The notes: a model not told the origin generated them from the letters alone. A DNA stretch of 64,000 nt from Agrococcus sp. SGAir0287 (GCF_005484985.1 NZ_CP027942.1:186001-250000), one strand, 5' to 3'. Shown: positions 34,366-42,734, counted from the first letter of the stretch. Made by a program: numbers and translations.

Positions 34366-35373
34366 ATGAGCAACGACGAGGCCGCGCCGGTCGTCGAGTC
34401 GGAGCGCGCGTGCATCGACGAGGCGCAGCGCGCCGGCGTCGAGCTGCTGCTGCCGCGCGAGGTGCCGCTCGGCGGACCCCGCGCGATGCCCGTGCTGCGC
34501 GTGCTGCCGAACAAGCATCGGCACATGGTGGGCGCGTGGTGCTTCGCGGATGCGTTCGGCCCCGAGGACGTGACGACGCATGGCGGCATGGACGTGCCGC
34601 CGCATCCGCACACCGGCCTCCAGACCGTCTCCTGGCTCGTCGCGGGCAGCATCGAGCACCGCGACTCCGTGGGCTCGGTGCACACCGTCTCGCCGGGGGG
34701 CGTCAACGTCATGACCGCCGGTCGCGGCATCGCCCACTCGGAGCACTCGACGCCCGACACCGTCGCGCTGCACGGCGTGCAGCTCTGGGTCGCGCTGCCC
34801 GAGGCCGAGCGCTGGATCGACCCGCACTTCGCTGGACTCGACGCCGTGCCGACGCTGCGCGTCGGGGACGCGACGGTGCAGGTGTTCGCCGGCTCGCTCG
34901 GCACGCTGCGCGCGGAGGTGCCGGTGCACTCGCCGCTGCTCGGCGCCGAGGTGCGGCTGCCCGCCGGCGGCGTCGCCGAGGTACCCGTCGGTGCGACGTT
35001 CGAGCACGGCGTCCTCGCGCTCACCGACGGCCTCGTGATCGGCGGCGTGCCCGTGCCGGTCGGCGGCATGGCGGTGCTCGCGCCGGGCGACGACCTCGTT
35101 CGCGTCGAGACGGACGCCGCGGCGAGCGGCGACGTGGTCGCGATCCTCCTGGGCGGCGAGCCGTTCGCCGAGGAGATCGTCATGTTCTGGAACTTCGTCG
35201 GCACGCGGCACGACGACGTCGCCGCCGCGCGCGAGGCGTGGATGCGCGAGCGCGACGCGGCCGAGGACGATCGCGAGCGCTTCGGCGTCGTCCCGGGCGG
35301 CGAGCCGACGCTGCCGTCCCCGCGCCTGCCCGACGTCGAGCTGCTGCCGCGCGGCCGCGCTCGCCGTCGCTGA
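34366..35373 (+). CDS. pirin family protein
   Basis: 335 aa, double cupin. The N-terminal barrel has the iron ligands: HPHTG in MDVPPHPHTGLQTVSW, His in SIEHRDSVGSVH and AGRGIAHSEHS; the C-terminal barrel (VPVHSPLLGAEVRLPAGGVAEV, ILLGGEPFAEEIVMFWNFV) is typical of pirins. Pirins are iron-binding proteins; some have quercetinase activity, others act as redox-sensitive cofactors. A -10-like TAGCCT (34354-34359) lies 6 nt before ATG 34366, suggesting leaderless translation. Confidence 0.92.
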   Translation: MSNDEAAPVVESERACIDEAQRAGVELLLPREVPLGGPRAMPVLRVLPNKHRHMVGAWCFADAFGPEDVTTHGGMDVPPHPHTGLQTVSWLVAGSIEHRDSVGSVHTVSPGGVNVMTAGRGIAHSEHSTPDTVALHGVQLWVALPEAERWIDPHFAGLDAVPTLRVGDATVQVFAGSLGTLRAEVPVHSPLLGAEVRLPAGGVAEVPVGATFEHGVLALTDGLVIGGVPVPVGGMAVLAPGDDLVRVETDAAASGDVVAILLGGEPFAEEIVMFWNFVGTRHDDVAAAREAWMRERDAAEDDRERFGVVPGGEPTLPSPRLPDVELLPRGRARRR

Positions 35374-35907
35374 CGCGCAGTCGGCGAGGCGCTGGCGCTC
35401 GCGGCGCGTCACCGCAGCCGCGGCACAGGAATCGAGGATCTTCTCGATCCGGCAAGGACCGCCCACATCTCCCGTCGAATGGGCGGATCGGGCGCTCCTC
35501 GCGCGGCTAGCGTCGAAGCGTGCTCTCTCGCACGTGATCGACGGTCGCACCGTTCTCCGCTTCGTCGGGGGCCAGCCAACCTCGGTGCGACCGTCGATCA
35601 AGATCCGTGGATCCTCTGCGCGCTGCGGTGTGCACCCTCGAGCCCTCGCTCCCGCGACGTCAGCGCGCGCCAGCGCCCTCGGGTGCGGCTCCCGTGCGTG
35701 CTGCCAGCCGTCGCTCGGCGTCTCGCCGCCGTACGCGTCCTCCTCGGAGCATCCGCGGCGTGATCGCGCATCCGTCGCCGCACGAGGAAGCGGTGCGGAC
35801 TGGCGCTGGGAGCTCGCTATCGCGAGGTGAGTGAAGGCTCCTGGTCGGTCCGCACCGCTTGGCTTGGCCACGAGGGTAGCCCCGGGCGCGGCGGGCTCAC
35901 AAGACCC
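35374..35907. other. 534-bp gene-free stretch with two long inverted repeats
   Basis: No convincing coding frame: short frames here are Arg/Ser/Ala-rich with erratic composition. It holds an exact 18-bp inverted repeat (35535-35552 and 35583-35600, 30-nt loop) and an exact 13-bp one (AAGCGGTGCGGAC 35788-35800 and GTCCGCACCGCTT 35848-35860, 47-nt loop). The region may encode structured RNA or be the remnant of an inserted element; I see no transposase or integrase trace. Confidence 0.6.
35535..35600. repeat. 18-bp perfect inverted repeat with 30-nt loop
   Basis: Left arm TGATCGACGGTCGCACCG (35535-35552) and right arm CGGTGCGACCGTCGATCA (35583-35600) match without error. It lies 160 bp after the pirin stop, too far and with too long a loop for a simple terminator. 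Confidence 0.8.
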
Positions 35908-36630
35908 TCAGGCGTCGTCCGGCGTGCCGGATGCGGTCGCCGCCCGCTCCTCGGGCGCGCGCGGATGCCGGATGCCGGGGTGCCCGTGCGGGATGGAGCG
36001 GACGAGGACGACGCCCGAGACGACGAGGCACGCGGCGACGAGCGGGTAGGTCAGGACGGCCTGGAAGAAGGCGAGCGCGCCGGGCAGGTCGAGCAACCAC
36101 AGCGGCACGAACACCGCGAGCCGCACGACGTACTGCAGCACCCAGATCCACGATGCCCGCTGGTAGGCGCGCAGCAGCACCGGGTCGCGGCGCCAGCGCG
36201 TGCGCGTGCCGACGACGGCGCCGACGATGAGGCCGAGCAGCGGCCAGCGCACGACGATCGATCCCGCCCATGCGAGGGCGCTCGCAGCGTTCGAGAGCAG
36301 GCGGATGAGGAAGAAGTCGCGCGCCTCGCCGGTGTGCGCGGCGACGAGGGCGGCGACGACGACCGCGAGGAGGCCGACGACGACGGCTCGCGGGCGTCGG
36401 CCCTGCGCGAGGCCGACGATCGCGATGACGAGGGATGCGAGCACCGCGGCGCCGCAGCCGAGCCAGAGTGTCAGGGATCCGGGCAGCGCGCCGCCGGCGA
36501 GCCAGCCCACGAGGAATGCGGCGGGCGGGATGCTCGCCTCGATCGCCGAGCGGCGTCCGCCGAGCAGGTCCGGCAGGGAGTCGCGCGTCGCGGTCGCTCG
36601 GAGCGCGTGCTCCTCCTGACGCTGCGACAT
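35908..36630 (-). CDS. DUF3159 family membrane protein
   Basis: 240 aa with about six membrane helices. Typical opening LPDLLGGRRSAIEASIPPAAFLVGWLAGG, then AAHTGEARDFFLIRLLSNAASALAWAGSIVVRWPLLGLIVGAVVG and RAYQRASWIWVLQYVVRLAVFVPLWL, matching the actinobacterial DUF3159 pattern. Function unknown. The last 35 residues are hydrophilic. It reads towards the gene-free stretch at 35374-35907. Confidence 0.85.
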   Translation of the reverse strand: MSQRQEEHALRATATRDSLPDLLGGRRSAIEASIPPAAFLVGWLAGGALPGSLTLWLGCGAAVLASLVIAIVGLAQGRRPRAVVVGLLAVVVAALVAAHTGEARDFFLIRLLSNAASALAWAGSIVVRWPLLGLIVGAVVGTRTRWRRDPVLLRAYQRASWIWVLQYVVRLAVFVPLWLLDLPGALAFFQAVLTYPLVAACLVVSGVVLVRSIPHGHPGIRHPRAPEERAATASGTPDDA

Positions 36631-36695
36631 GAGGCAAGCCTAACCTCGCCTGCTGCGCGCGCCGGTGCGGCGGCGATCGGCTGCCGCCGTCGGCA

Positions 36696-36785
36696 CTGGC
36701 CACGAACGGTCGGGACTGGCCACGCACGGTCGAACGCTGGCCACGAACGGTCGGCATCGGCCACGAAGGGCAGCCCTTCGTGGCC
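36696..36785. repeat. 20-21 bp tandem array with terminal hairpin, copy 2
   Basis: Units start CTGGCCACG(A/C)ACGGTCG at 36696, 36716 and 36737 and a fourth CGGCCACGAAGGGC at 36758, period 20 to 21 bp. The last runs into the palindrome GGCCACGAAGGGC, A, GCCCTTCGTGGCC (36759-36785), identical base for base to copy 1 at 21873-21899. Inner units differ between copies (AACGG here, AAGGG there), so the arrays diverge while the hairpin is conserved. Located between divergent DUF3159 and a membrane-protein gene. Confidence 0.85.
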
Positions 36786-36889
36786 AGTCCCGACCCGCGC
36801 GCGGCATCCATCGACCGGCGGATGCCGCGGCCGACGCGTGCGTCGAAGGGATGACGCGGGCCGAGGCGCGCGTCCGTAGCGTCGCCGGC

Positions 36890-37477
36890 ATGGGACGGAC
36901 GAAGCCGGGGGACGGACGAGCGCTGCGGCCGATGCGGCACGTGCAGTTCCTGTGGCGTACGCAGCTCGGCATCGACCACGACGGATCGCGTTGGGTCGTC
37001 GAGCAGGACTCGGCGGACGGCGAGGAGCGCATCGAGCTCTACCGCGACGGCGTGCAGGTGGCGAAGGCGACGAGCCCCGCGCGCTTCGAGCTGCCGGGCG
37101 CTCGCATCGAGGCGAGGATCGCCTCCGGTCGGGTGCGCCGCGCACGGCTCGTGACGTCGTCGGGCGCGCGTCGCATGACGCCGGAGCGCGGGACCGCCGA
37201 GCACGGTCGCGCACGGTTCGCCGAGCGCTTCCCCGTCGCGAGCGCCGTCGTCGCGGCCGTCTCGTTCACCATCGTCGTCGGCGCGGCGATCCTCGAGCTG
37301 CCGCAGCTCGTCGAGCTCGTCACGAACCTCGAGCCCGTCCGCGATCGGCTCGGATGGTCGTTCGTCTCGCCCATCCGCCTGCCGGCCGACTGGAACGTCG
37401 GCATCACGATCGCCGGCGTCGTCGCGTCCATCGAGCGAGGCTGGCGCTTCAAGCACATCCCCTTCGTCGACGAGTAG
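36890..37477 (+). CDS. hypothetical membrane protein
   Basis: 195 aa. The first 120 residues are charged and beta-rich (MRHVQFLWRTQLGIDHDGSRW, VVEQDSADGEERIELYRDG, SPARFELPGARIEARIASGRVRRARLV) and look like a small cytosolic domain; residues about 122-145 are a membrane helix (ASAVVAAVSFTIVVGAAILELP), and a second hydrophobic stretch lies near 165-180. No family recognised. TAGCGT (36877-36882) lies 7 nt before ATG 36890 and there is no Shine-Dalgarno, so leaderless translation is proposed. Confidence 0.65.
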   Translation: MGRTKPGDGRALRPMRHVQFLWRTQLGIDHDGSRWVVEQDSADGEERIELYRDGVQVAKATSPARFELPGARIEARIASGRVRRARLVTSSGARRMTPERGTAEHGRARFAERFPVASAVVAAVSFTIVVGAAILELPQLVELVTNLEPVRDRLGWSFVSPIRLPADWNVGITIAGVVASIERGWRFKHIPFVDE

Positions 37478-37797
37478 GGGCGGCGCTGGGTCTGCACCCC
37501 CAGCTGGTCGAGGAGGCCGCAGCCGCAGGCCGCAGCCGTCGCGAGACCACGTGACGTGCCTGCTCGACGCGACCGCGCGGGTGGCTGGGCGGGTGCGGCG
37601 GTCGCGTGGTTTCGTGACGCGTGCTCGCCTGGCGGCTCGCGCGCTCCTCGACCGGCTGCGTGGGCCCCCCGAGCACCGGCCCCTGAGGTGCGAGCGAAGC
37701 GAGCCTCGAAGGGTCGAGCGCATCGAGATGCGCCACCTCCAGCTGGTCGAGCCGTCGCGAGACTCCGTGACGTGCTCGCCCGGAGAGACCCGAGCGA
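37478..37797. repeat. gene-free stretch with dispersed CAGCTGGTCGAG repeats
   Basis: Two copies of an intergenic repeat: one near 37498-37556 (CAGCTGGTCGAGGAGGCC ... CCGTCGCGAGACCACGTGACG) and a shorter one near 37739-37780 (CAGCTGGTCGAGCCGTCGCGAGAC, then CCGTGACGTG). Both share a start and end but differ in the middle palindrome. I recognise this GCTGGTCGAG...CGAGACC type as a common intergenic repeat of Microbacteriaceae (from general knowledge, not searched). No coding frame is supported here. Confidence 0.6.
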
Positions 37798-39201
37798 CTA
37801 CTCCTTCGACGGGCCGTTCGACGCCCAGCCGCGCGGTCCCGTGCCCCCGGCGCGGTACTCGGCGAGCGGCACCTCGTCGCGCTTCCACGCGCGCAGCACG
37901 GGCTCGACGATCCGCCAGCACTCCTCCGCGGCGTCCGCGCGCACCGCGAGCCGCGGATCCCCGTCGAGGATCGACGCGAGCACCTCGCCGTACGGCTCGA
38001 GCTGACCGCCGCCGAGCTCGCCGCGCAGCACCGACTGCTCGAGCGTGAACGGATCGCCCTTGCCGTTCGTCGTGAGGTGGATCGCGAAGGAGTCGGGGCG
38101 GAAGTCGAGCACGAGCCGGTCGCCCTCGCGTCGCCCGCCGAACCCGTGCGGCACGTGCGCCGGCTCGCGGAAGTGGATGACCGCCTGCTTGCGGATCCGC
38201 CCCATCGCCTTGCCGCTGCGCAGCACGAACGGCACGCCGGCCCATCGCTGGTTCTCGACGTGCACCGTGACCTCGGCGAGGGTCTCGGTGCCGCGGGCGG
38301 CATCCACGCTCTCCTCCTCGACGTAGTCGGGCACGTGGCGCTCGCCGATGCGGCCGGCCGTGTACCGCGCGCGGCGCGCATCCCTCGTCGGATCCTCGAC
38401 GCGTGCGGCGCGCAGCACCTGCCCGATGGCGTCGCGCAGGTCGCGGGCGTCGACCGTCGCAGGCGGCTCGATCGCCACGAGCGCCAGCACCTGCAGCAGG
38501 TGGCTCTGGATCATGTCGCGCAGCGCGCCCGCCGAGTCGTAGTAGCCGGCGCGGCCCTCGAGGGCGACGGTCTCGTCGTAGACGATCTCGACCCGCTCGA
38601 TCGACTCGCGATCCCACAGCGGCGCGAGGATGCGGTTCGCGAAGCGCATGCCGAGCAGGTTGAGCACGGTGTAGAGCCCGAGGAAGTGGTCGATGCGGAA
38701 GATCTGGTCCTCGGGCACGATGCGCTGCACGAGCGCGTTGAGGTCGCGCGCATCGGCGAGGCTCGAGCCGAAGGGCTTCTCGATCGCGAGGATCGCGCCT
38801 TTGGGCGCGCCGACCTCGACGAGCGCCTCGCAGACCTTCCTGCTGATCTGCGGCGGCAGCGCGAAGTACAGCACGAGCCGGTCGCAGTCGACGCCGTCGA
38901 GCAGCGCGCGCAGCGCGGTCGCGTCGGTGGCGTCCCCGGCGACGTAGCGCGTCGTCTCGACCACCTGGCGCGCGCCGGCGCCGAGCTCGGCGTCGTCGCC
39001 CGCGCCGTGCGCGAGCGTCATCGCCGTGCGCACGCGCTCGCGCCACTCGTCCTGCCCGAGGTCGCGCAGGTCGGCGCCCACGATCTCGAGCGAGCGCGAT
39101 GGCTGGGCGCGCAGCAGCGTCGCGATGCCGGGCAGCAGCAGCCGGGACGTGAGGTCTCCGGATGCGCCGAGGATGACGAGGGTCGTGCGATCTGCCGCCA
39201 T
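37798..39201 (-). CDS. zwf: glucose-6-phosphate 1-dehydrogenase
   Basis: 467 aa. N-terminal Rossmann domain with GASGDLTSRLLLPGI, substrate and catalytic segment EKPFGSSLADA and FRIDHFLGLYTVLNLLGMRFAN containing the catalytic His, and C-terminal beta sheet with FVLRSGKAMGRIRKQAVIHFRE. It oxidises glucose 6-phosphate to 6-phosphogluconolactone, feeding NADPH and pentose phosphates. It stands alone, not beside gnd/opcA or tkt/tal as in many actinobacteria, and differs from the canonical RIDHYLGKE at the catalytic motif (RIDHFLGLY), suggesting a second, divergent zwf paralogue. Confidence 0.92.
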   Translation of the reverse strand: MAADRTTLVILGASGDLTSRLLLPGIATLLRAQPSRSLEIVGADLRDLGQDEWRERVRTAMTLAHGAGDDAELGAGARQVVETTRYVAGDATDATALRALLDGVDCDRLVLYFALPPQISRKVCEALVEVGAPKGAILAIEKPFGSSLADARDLNALVQRIVPEDQIFRIDHFLGLYTVLNLLGMRFANRILAPLWDRESIERVEIVYDETVALEGRAGYYDSAGALRDMIQSHLLQVLALVAIEPPATVDARDLRDAIGQVLRAARVEDPTRDARRARYTAGRIGERHVPDYVEEESVDAARGTETLAEVTVHVENQRWAGVPFVLRSGKAMGRIRKQAVIHFREPAHVPHGFGGRREGDRLVLDFRPDSFAIHLTTNGKGDPFTLEQSVLRGELGGGQLEPYGEVLASILDGDPRLAVRADAAEECWRIVEPVLRAWKRDEVPLAEYRAGGTGPRGWASNGPSKE

Positions 39202-39272
39202 GCCGACACTCTTCCACGCCCGTCGCATCCGCTCGGGGCGCTTGCGCCGCGCACATGGCTCGCGCTCGCGAT

Positions 39273-39320
39273 GTGACGATCGTGTGACGAGCCTGGCGCG
39301 CTCGCGAAGTGGGCTATACC
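39273..39320 (+). promoter_or_regulatory. putative promoter and direct-repeat operator of the PTS operon
   Basis: -10 TATACC at 39315-39320, about 25 nt before the ribosome binding site. Upstream, the direct repeat GTGACGA occurs at 39273-39279 and 39284-39290, an 11-bp spacing that would place both on one DNA face. It may be bound by an activator or the GntR protein encoded at 41946; no -35 is evident. Confidence 0.4.
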
Positions 39321-39350
39321 ATTTCGGGACCAGCACCGAGAGGGGACCCC

Positions 39351-41147
39351 ATGGGCGTCTTCGAGGACATCGTCCGCACCATCACCGACAACCTGTTCAG
39401 CCAGGTCGCGATCCTCATCGGGCTCATCGCCCTCGTCGGGCTCGCCCTGCAGCGCAAGCCGATCGAGGAGGTCGTCGGCGGCGCGATGCGCGCGACGATC
39501 GGCGTGGTCATCCTCAACATCGGCATCGATCTGTTCGTCGGCGGCCTCGTCGCCTTCCAGGCCATCGTCTCGAGCGCCATGGGCCTGGAGCCGCCGGCCG
39601 CCGAGTCGACCCTCGCCGAGTTCAACGAGGGGCCGGGATCCGTCGTGCCGCTCATCATCGCCGGCGGCTTCGTCGTGCACCTGCTCATCGTGCGCGTCTT
39701 CCCGGCCGCGCGGTTCGTGTACCTCACGGGTCACCTCATGTACTGGATGGCCGTCGTGCTCGCCGCGACGATCGTCGAGGCCTTCGGCGAGGTCGACCGC
39801 TGGATCGTCGCGGGCGCCGGCGCCGTCATCATCGCCTGCTACTGGGTGCTGCAGCCGCTCTGGACGCAGCCGCTCATGCGCAAGGTCATGGGCGACGACT
39901 CCGTCGGACTCGCGCACACGACGTCGACGCTCGCGCTCGCAGCCGGCTACGGCGCCCGCGCGCTGCGTCTCGGCGACCCCGTGCGCCACGACTCCGAGCG
40001 GCTGCGGCTGCCGAAGGCGCTGTCGTTCTTCAAGGACATCACCGTCTCGACCGCGTTCGTGACGGGCATCATCATGCTCGTCGCCATCGCGTTCGCGGAT
40101 GCCGCGATCGTCGAGGAGCAGATGGCCGGCTCCGCCGTGCTGCCGTGGGTGTGGGGGCTGCTGCAGGCGCTGCGCTTCGCCGCCGGCATCGCGATCCTGC
40201 TGTTCGGCGTGCGCATGTTCCTCGCCGAGATCGTGCCCGCGTTCCGCGGCCTGTCGGAGAAGGTGCTGCCGGGCACGAAGCCTGCCCTCGACATCCCCGT
40301 CACGTTCACGAAGGGGCCGACGTCGGTCATGGTGGGCTTCATCACCTCGACCGTCGTCTTCCTCGTGCTCATGGGCGTCTTCGCGCTCGCAGGCTGGTTC
40401 GTGCTCGTGCCGCCGATGATCATGCTGTTCTTCGGCGGTGGCGCGGGCGGCGTCTTCGGCAACGCCGTCGCGGGCTGGCGCGGGGCGGTCTTCGGCGGCC
40501 TGCTGAACGGCGTCGTGCTCGCGTTCGGCCAGTGGATCGGCTGGGGCCTGTACGGCTCGACGGCGCCCGAGCTCGCCACGCTCGCCGACCCCGACTGGTA
40601 CGCCGTCGGCTGGATCCTGCTCGGGCTCGGCTCGCTGCTCGCGCCGCTGGGTGCCGGCGGCGTGTGGGTCATCGCGGGCGTCGTGCTCGCGATCACGGTC
40701 GTCGTGCTCGTCGTGCTCGGCCGTCGCGGCGGCGGCCGCGAGGTGCTCGAGTCGGTCGAGGAGCCCGAGCCCGTGCTCGTCGGCGCCGACGGAGCACCCG
40801 CGGGCGGCGACGGTGCCGCCGTCGCGCAGCGCAGCGCCGCGGCGGATGCGGCCAGGCCCGCCGAGCTGCGCGTGCTCGCGGTGTGCGGCGCGGGCATGGG
40901 ATCGAGCCTCATCCTGCGCACGACGGCCGAGGCGGCGCTCGCCGACCTCGGGGTCGCCGCGCGCCTCGACCACACCGACGTCTCGTCGGCCCGCAGCGCC
41001 ACGGCCGACGTCGTCGTGGCGCAGGCGACGTACCTCGACGAGCTCGGCGACCTCGCACCCGTCATGGTGCCGATCGACTCGTTCGTCGACCGACGCCACG
41101 TCGAGCAGCGGATCGCGGATGCGCTGCGCGCGAAGGGCTGGCTGTGA
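39351..41147 (+). CDS. PTS EIIC-EIIB fusion, ascorbate (UlaA-UlaB) type
   Basis: 598 aa. Residues about 1-465 are a UlaA/SgaT-type EIIC permease (FSQVAILIGLIALVGLALQRKPIEEVVGGAMRATIGVVIL, GDDSVGLAHTTSTLA, FGGGAGGVFGNAVAGWRGAVFGG). A linker rich in Glu, Ala and Gly leads to an EIIB domain at about 508-598 with the phospho-cysteine loop VCGAGMGSSLIL. In E. coli UlaA and UlaB are separate; here they are fused, and no EIIA is nearby. It imports and phosphorylates ascorbate or another polyol-like substrate. ATG 39351 has RBS GAGAGGGG. Confidence 0.9.
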   Translation: MGVFEDIVRTITDNLFSQVAILIGLIALVGLALQRKPIEEVVGGAMRATIGVVILNIGIDLFVGGLVAFQAIVSSAMGLEPPAAESTLAEFNEGPGSVVPLIIAGGFVVHLLIVRVFPAARFVYLTGHLMYWMAVVLAATIVEAFGEVDRWIVAGAGAVIIACYWVLQPLWTQPLMRKVMGDDSVGLAHTTSTLALAAGYGARALRLGDPVRHDSERLRLPKALSFFKDITVSTAFVTGIIMLVAIAFADAAIVEEQMAGSAVLPWVWGLLQALRFAAGIAILLFGVRMFLAEIVPAFRGLSEKVLPGTKPALDIPVTFTKGPTSVMVGFITSTVVFLVLMGVFALAGWFVLVPPMIMLFFGGGAGGVFGNAVAGWRGAVFGGLLNGVVLAFGQWIGWGLYGSTAPELATLADPDWYAVGWILLGLGSLLAPLGAGGVWVIAGVVLAITVVVLVVLGRRGGGREVLESVEEPEPVLVGADGAPAGGDGAAVAQRSAAADAARPAELRVLAVCGAGMGSSLILRTTAEAALADLGVAARLDHTDVSSARSATADVVVAQATYLDELGDLAPVMVPIDSFVDRRHVEQRIADALRAKGWL

Positions 41148-41845
41148 TCGACGACGTGCTCGACGGGCTGCGGGCGGTCGTCGCCGACGCGGAGGGCGAC
41201 ATCCATGCCGCGGCGGACGCGATCGTCGCGACCGGGCGGGCCGGCGGGCTCGTGCGGCCGGCCGGGGCGGGCCACTCGCTCGCCGCGGTCATGGAGGCGT
41301 TCTTCCGCGCAGGCGGCCTCGCGTTCGTGCAGCCGCTGTGGCACGAGCGGGTGCTGCCCTTCGCCGGGGCGTCGTCGGCGACGGCGGCGGAGCGCGAGCC
41401 CGGGCTCGGCCGCAGCGTCGCCGAGGCCGCCGCCATCGAGGCGCGCGACGTCGTGCTCGTGATCTCGAACTCGGGCGCGAATCCCTACCCGGTCGAGATC
41501 GCGCAGGTCGGCGCCGAGGCGGGGGCGACGGTCATCGCGCTCACGTCGCGCGCCGCGAACGCCGCTGCTCCGACGGATCGTGCGCCGGTGCGGCTCGTCG
41601 ACGTCGCGAGCATCGTGCTCGACACGCAGGTGCGCGCCGGCGACGCGTCGTGGCCGTTCGACGCGCCCGTCACGGCGCCCACGTCGAGCCTCGTGACGAC
41701 GGCGCTGTGGACGGCGATCCTGCGCGCGGTGCACGACCGCTGGCCGGAGGCGCCGCGCTGGCGGTCGGCGAACGTCGTCGGCTCCGACGGCGCGAACCAG
41801 GCGCTCTTCGACGCCCTGTCCCCGCGCATCCCCGAGCTGCGCTGA
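41144..41845 (+). CDS. SIS-domain protein (UPF0309-like sugar isomerase)
   Basis: 233 aa. GTG 41144 overlaps the PTS stop (GTGA). SIS fold with GGLVRPAGAGHSLAAVMEAFFRAGGLAFVQPLW, DVVLVISNSGANPYPVEIAQVGAEAGATVIALTS and the C-terminal NVVGSDGANQALFDAL. It resembles the UPF0309 group rather than GmhA. It probably isomerises or binds the sugar phosphate released by the PTS, or acts as a sensor of it. Convergent with the GntR gene, a 100-bp gap apart. Confidence 0.85.
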   Translation: MIDDVLDGLRAVVADAEGDIHAAADAIVATGRAGGLVRPAGAGHSLAAVMEAFFRAGGLAFVQPLWHERVLPFAGASSATAAEREPGLGRSVAEAAAIEARDVVLVISNSGANPYPVEIAQVGAEAGATVIALTSRAANAAAPTDRAPVRLVDVASIVLDTQVRAGDASWPFDAPVTAPTSSLVTTALWTAILRAVHDRWPEAPRWRSANVVGSDGANQALFDALSPRIPELR

Positions 41846-41902
41846 CCCCGCGCCGTCCGCGCACCCCCTTCGCAGCGTCGAGGGCGTCGACCGGATGCGA
41901 CC

Positions 41903-41940
41903 GCACCTGAGGCCGAGGGCCTCGACTCCGCGAGGGTGCG
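41903..41940. terminator. bidirectional terminator between SIS and GntR genes
   Basis: GAGGCC, GAG, GGCCTC (41909-41923) is a tight hairpin, flanked by longer-range complement GCACC (41904-41908) and GGTGC (41935-41939). Confidence 0.55.
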
Positions 41941-41945
41941 GCGGG

Positions 41946-42692
41946 TCAGCGGGCGCGAAGGGCGCTGCGCACCGAGCCGTCGGCCGTGACGGGGGCGATG
42001 CTCGCCGACAGCTCGAAGCGGTCGCCGGGGTAGGTCGAGACGGTGTGCTCGACGACGACGCCCGCCGCGATCGACGTGCGCACGAGCTCGAGCACCGCAT
42101 CGCCCGAGCCGAGCTCGAGGATCGCCGCGTCGTCCGCGCGCACGATCGCCGCGCGGATGCTCTGCCGGCCGGCGTCGAACCGGATGCCGTGCTCGCGATC
42201 GAGCAGCTCGTAGAGCGACGCATGCGCGAGGTCGGCGTCGAGCAGGCCGGGCACCGCGCTCTCGAGCAGCGTGCTGCGCTCGATCGCGAACGGCACGCCG
42301 TCCGCGAGCCGCAGCCGGTCGACGCGCACGAGCGGCTCGCCGACCGCGACGTCGAACACGGCGGCGAGCTCGGCGTCCGCTGCGAGGCTGGAGGCGTCGA
42401 GCAGCCGCGACGAGGGCTCGAGGCCGCGCGCACGCATGTCCTCGCTGAAGCTCGTCAGCATGAGCGGCAGGCTCACCGCCGGCCGGGAGACGAAGGTGCC
42501 GCGGCCCACCTCGCGCCGCAGCAGCCCCTCCGCCTCGAGTGCGTCGAGCGCCTTGCGTGCCGTCATGCGCGAGACGCCGGCGTCGTCGGCCAGCGCTCGC
42601 TCGCTCGGCACCGACGCGCCGACCGGCATGTCGGCGATGGTGCTGCGGAGTCGGTCGACGAGGCGCTGGTACTTGGGTCGCGCGTCGGCCAT
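41946..42692 (-). CDS. GntR-family regulator with UTRA domain (HutC subfamily)
   Basis: 248 aa. N-terminal winged helix (KYQRLVDRLRSTIADMPVGASVPSERALADDAGVSRMTARKALDALEAEGLLRREVGRGTFV, residues 7-68) and a UTRA effector domain (MLTSFSEDMRARGLEPSSRLLDAS, VGEPLVRVDRLRLADGVPFAIERSTL, VVEHTVSTYPGDRFELSASI). HutC-type members sense sugar or amino-sugar phosphates. Convergent with the PTS operon, which it most likely controls. ATG 42692 follows GAAGGATCGAGG. Confidence 0.92.
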   Translation of the reverse strand: MADARPKYQRLVDRLRSTIADMPVGASVPSERALADDAGVSRMTARKALDALEAEGLLRREVGRGTFVSRPAVSLPLMLTSFSEDMRARGLEPSSRLLDASSLAADAELAAVFDVAVGEPLVRVDRLRLADGVPFAIERSTLLESAVPGLLDADLAHASLYELLDREHGIRFDAGRQSIRAAIVRADDAAILELGSGDAVLELVRTSIAAGVVVEHTVSTYPGDRFELSASIAPVTADGSVRSALRAR

Positions 42693-42734
42693 GCCTCGAT
42701 CCTTCCACCCGCCACCTCCCCGCGCGCCGAGGAG

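Noticed and set aside
35479..35830. Short frames in the gene-free stretch (about 94-98 codons)
   Set aside because: Composition is Arg/Ser/Ala-heavy with no ribosome binding site, and they cross the perfect inverted repeat.
35897..39256. A continuous minus-strand frame of about 1119 codons
   Set aside because: It runs antisense or out of frame through zwf and the membrane-protein gene, is Arg/Ala-rich, and reflects the lack of stop codons in GC-rich DNA.
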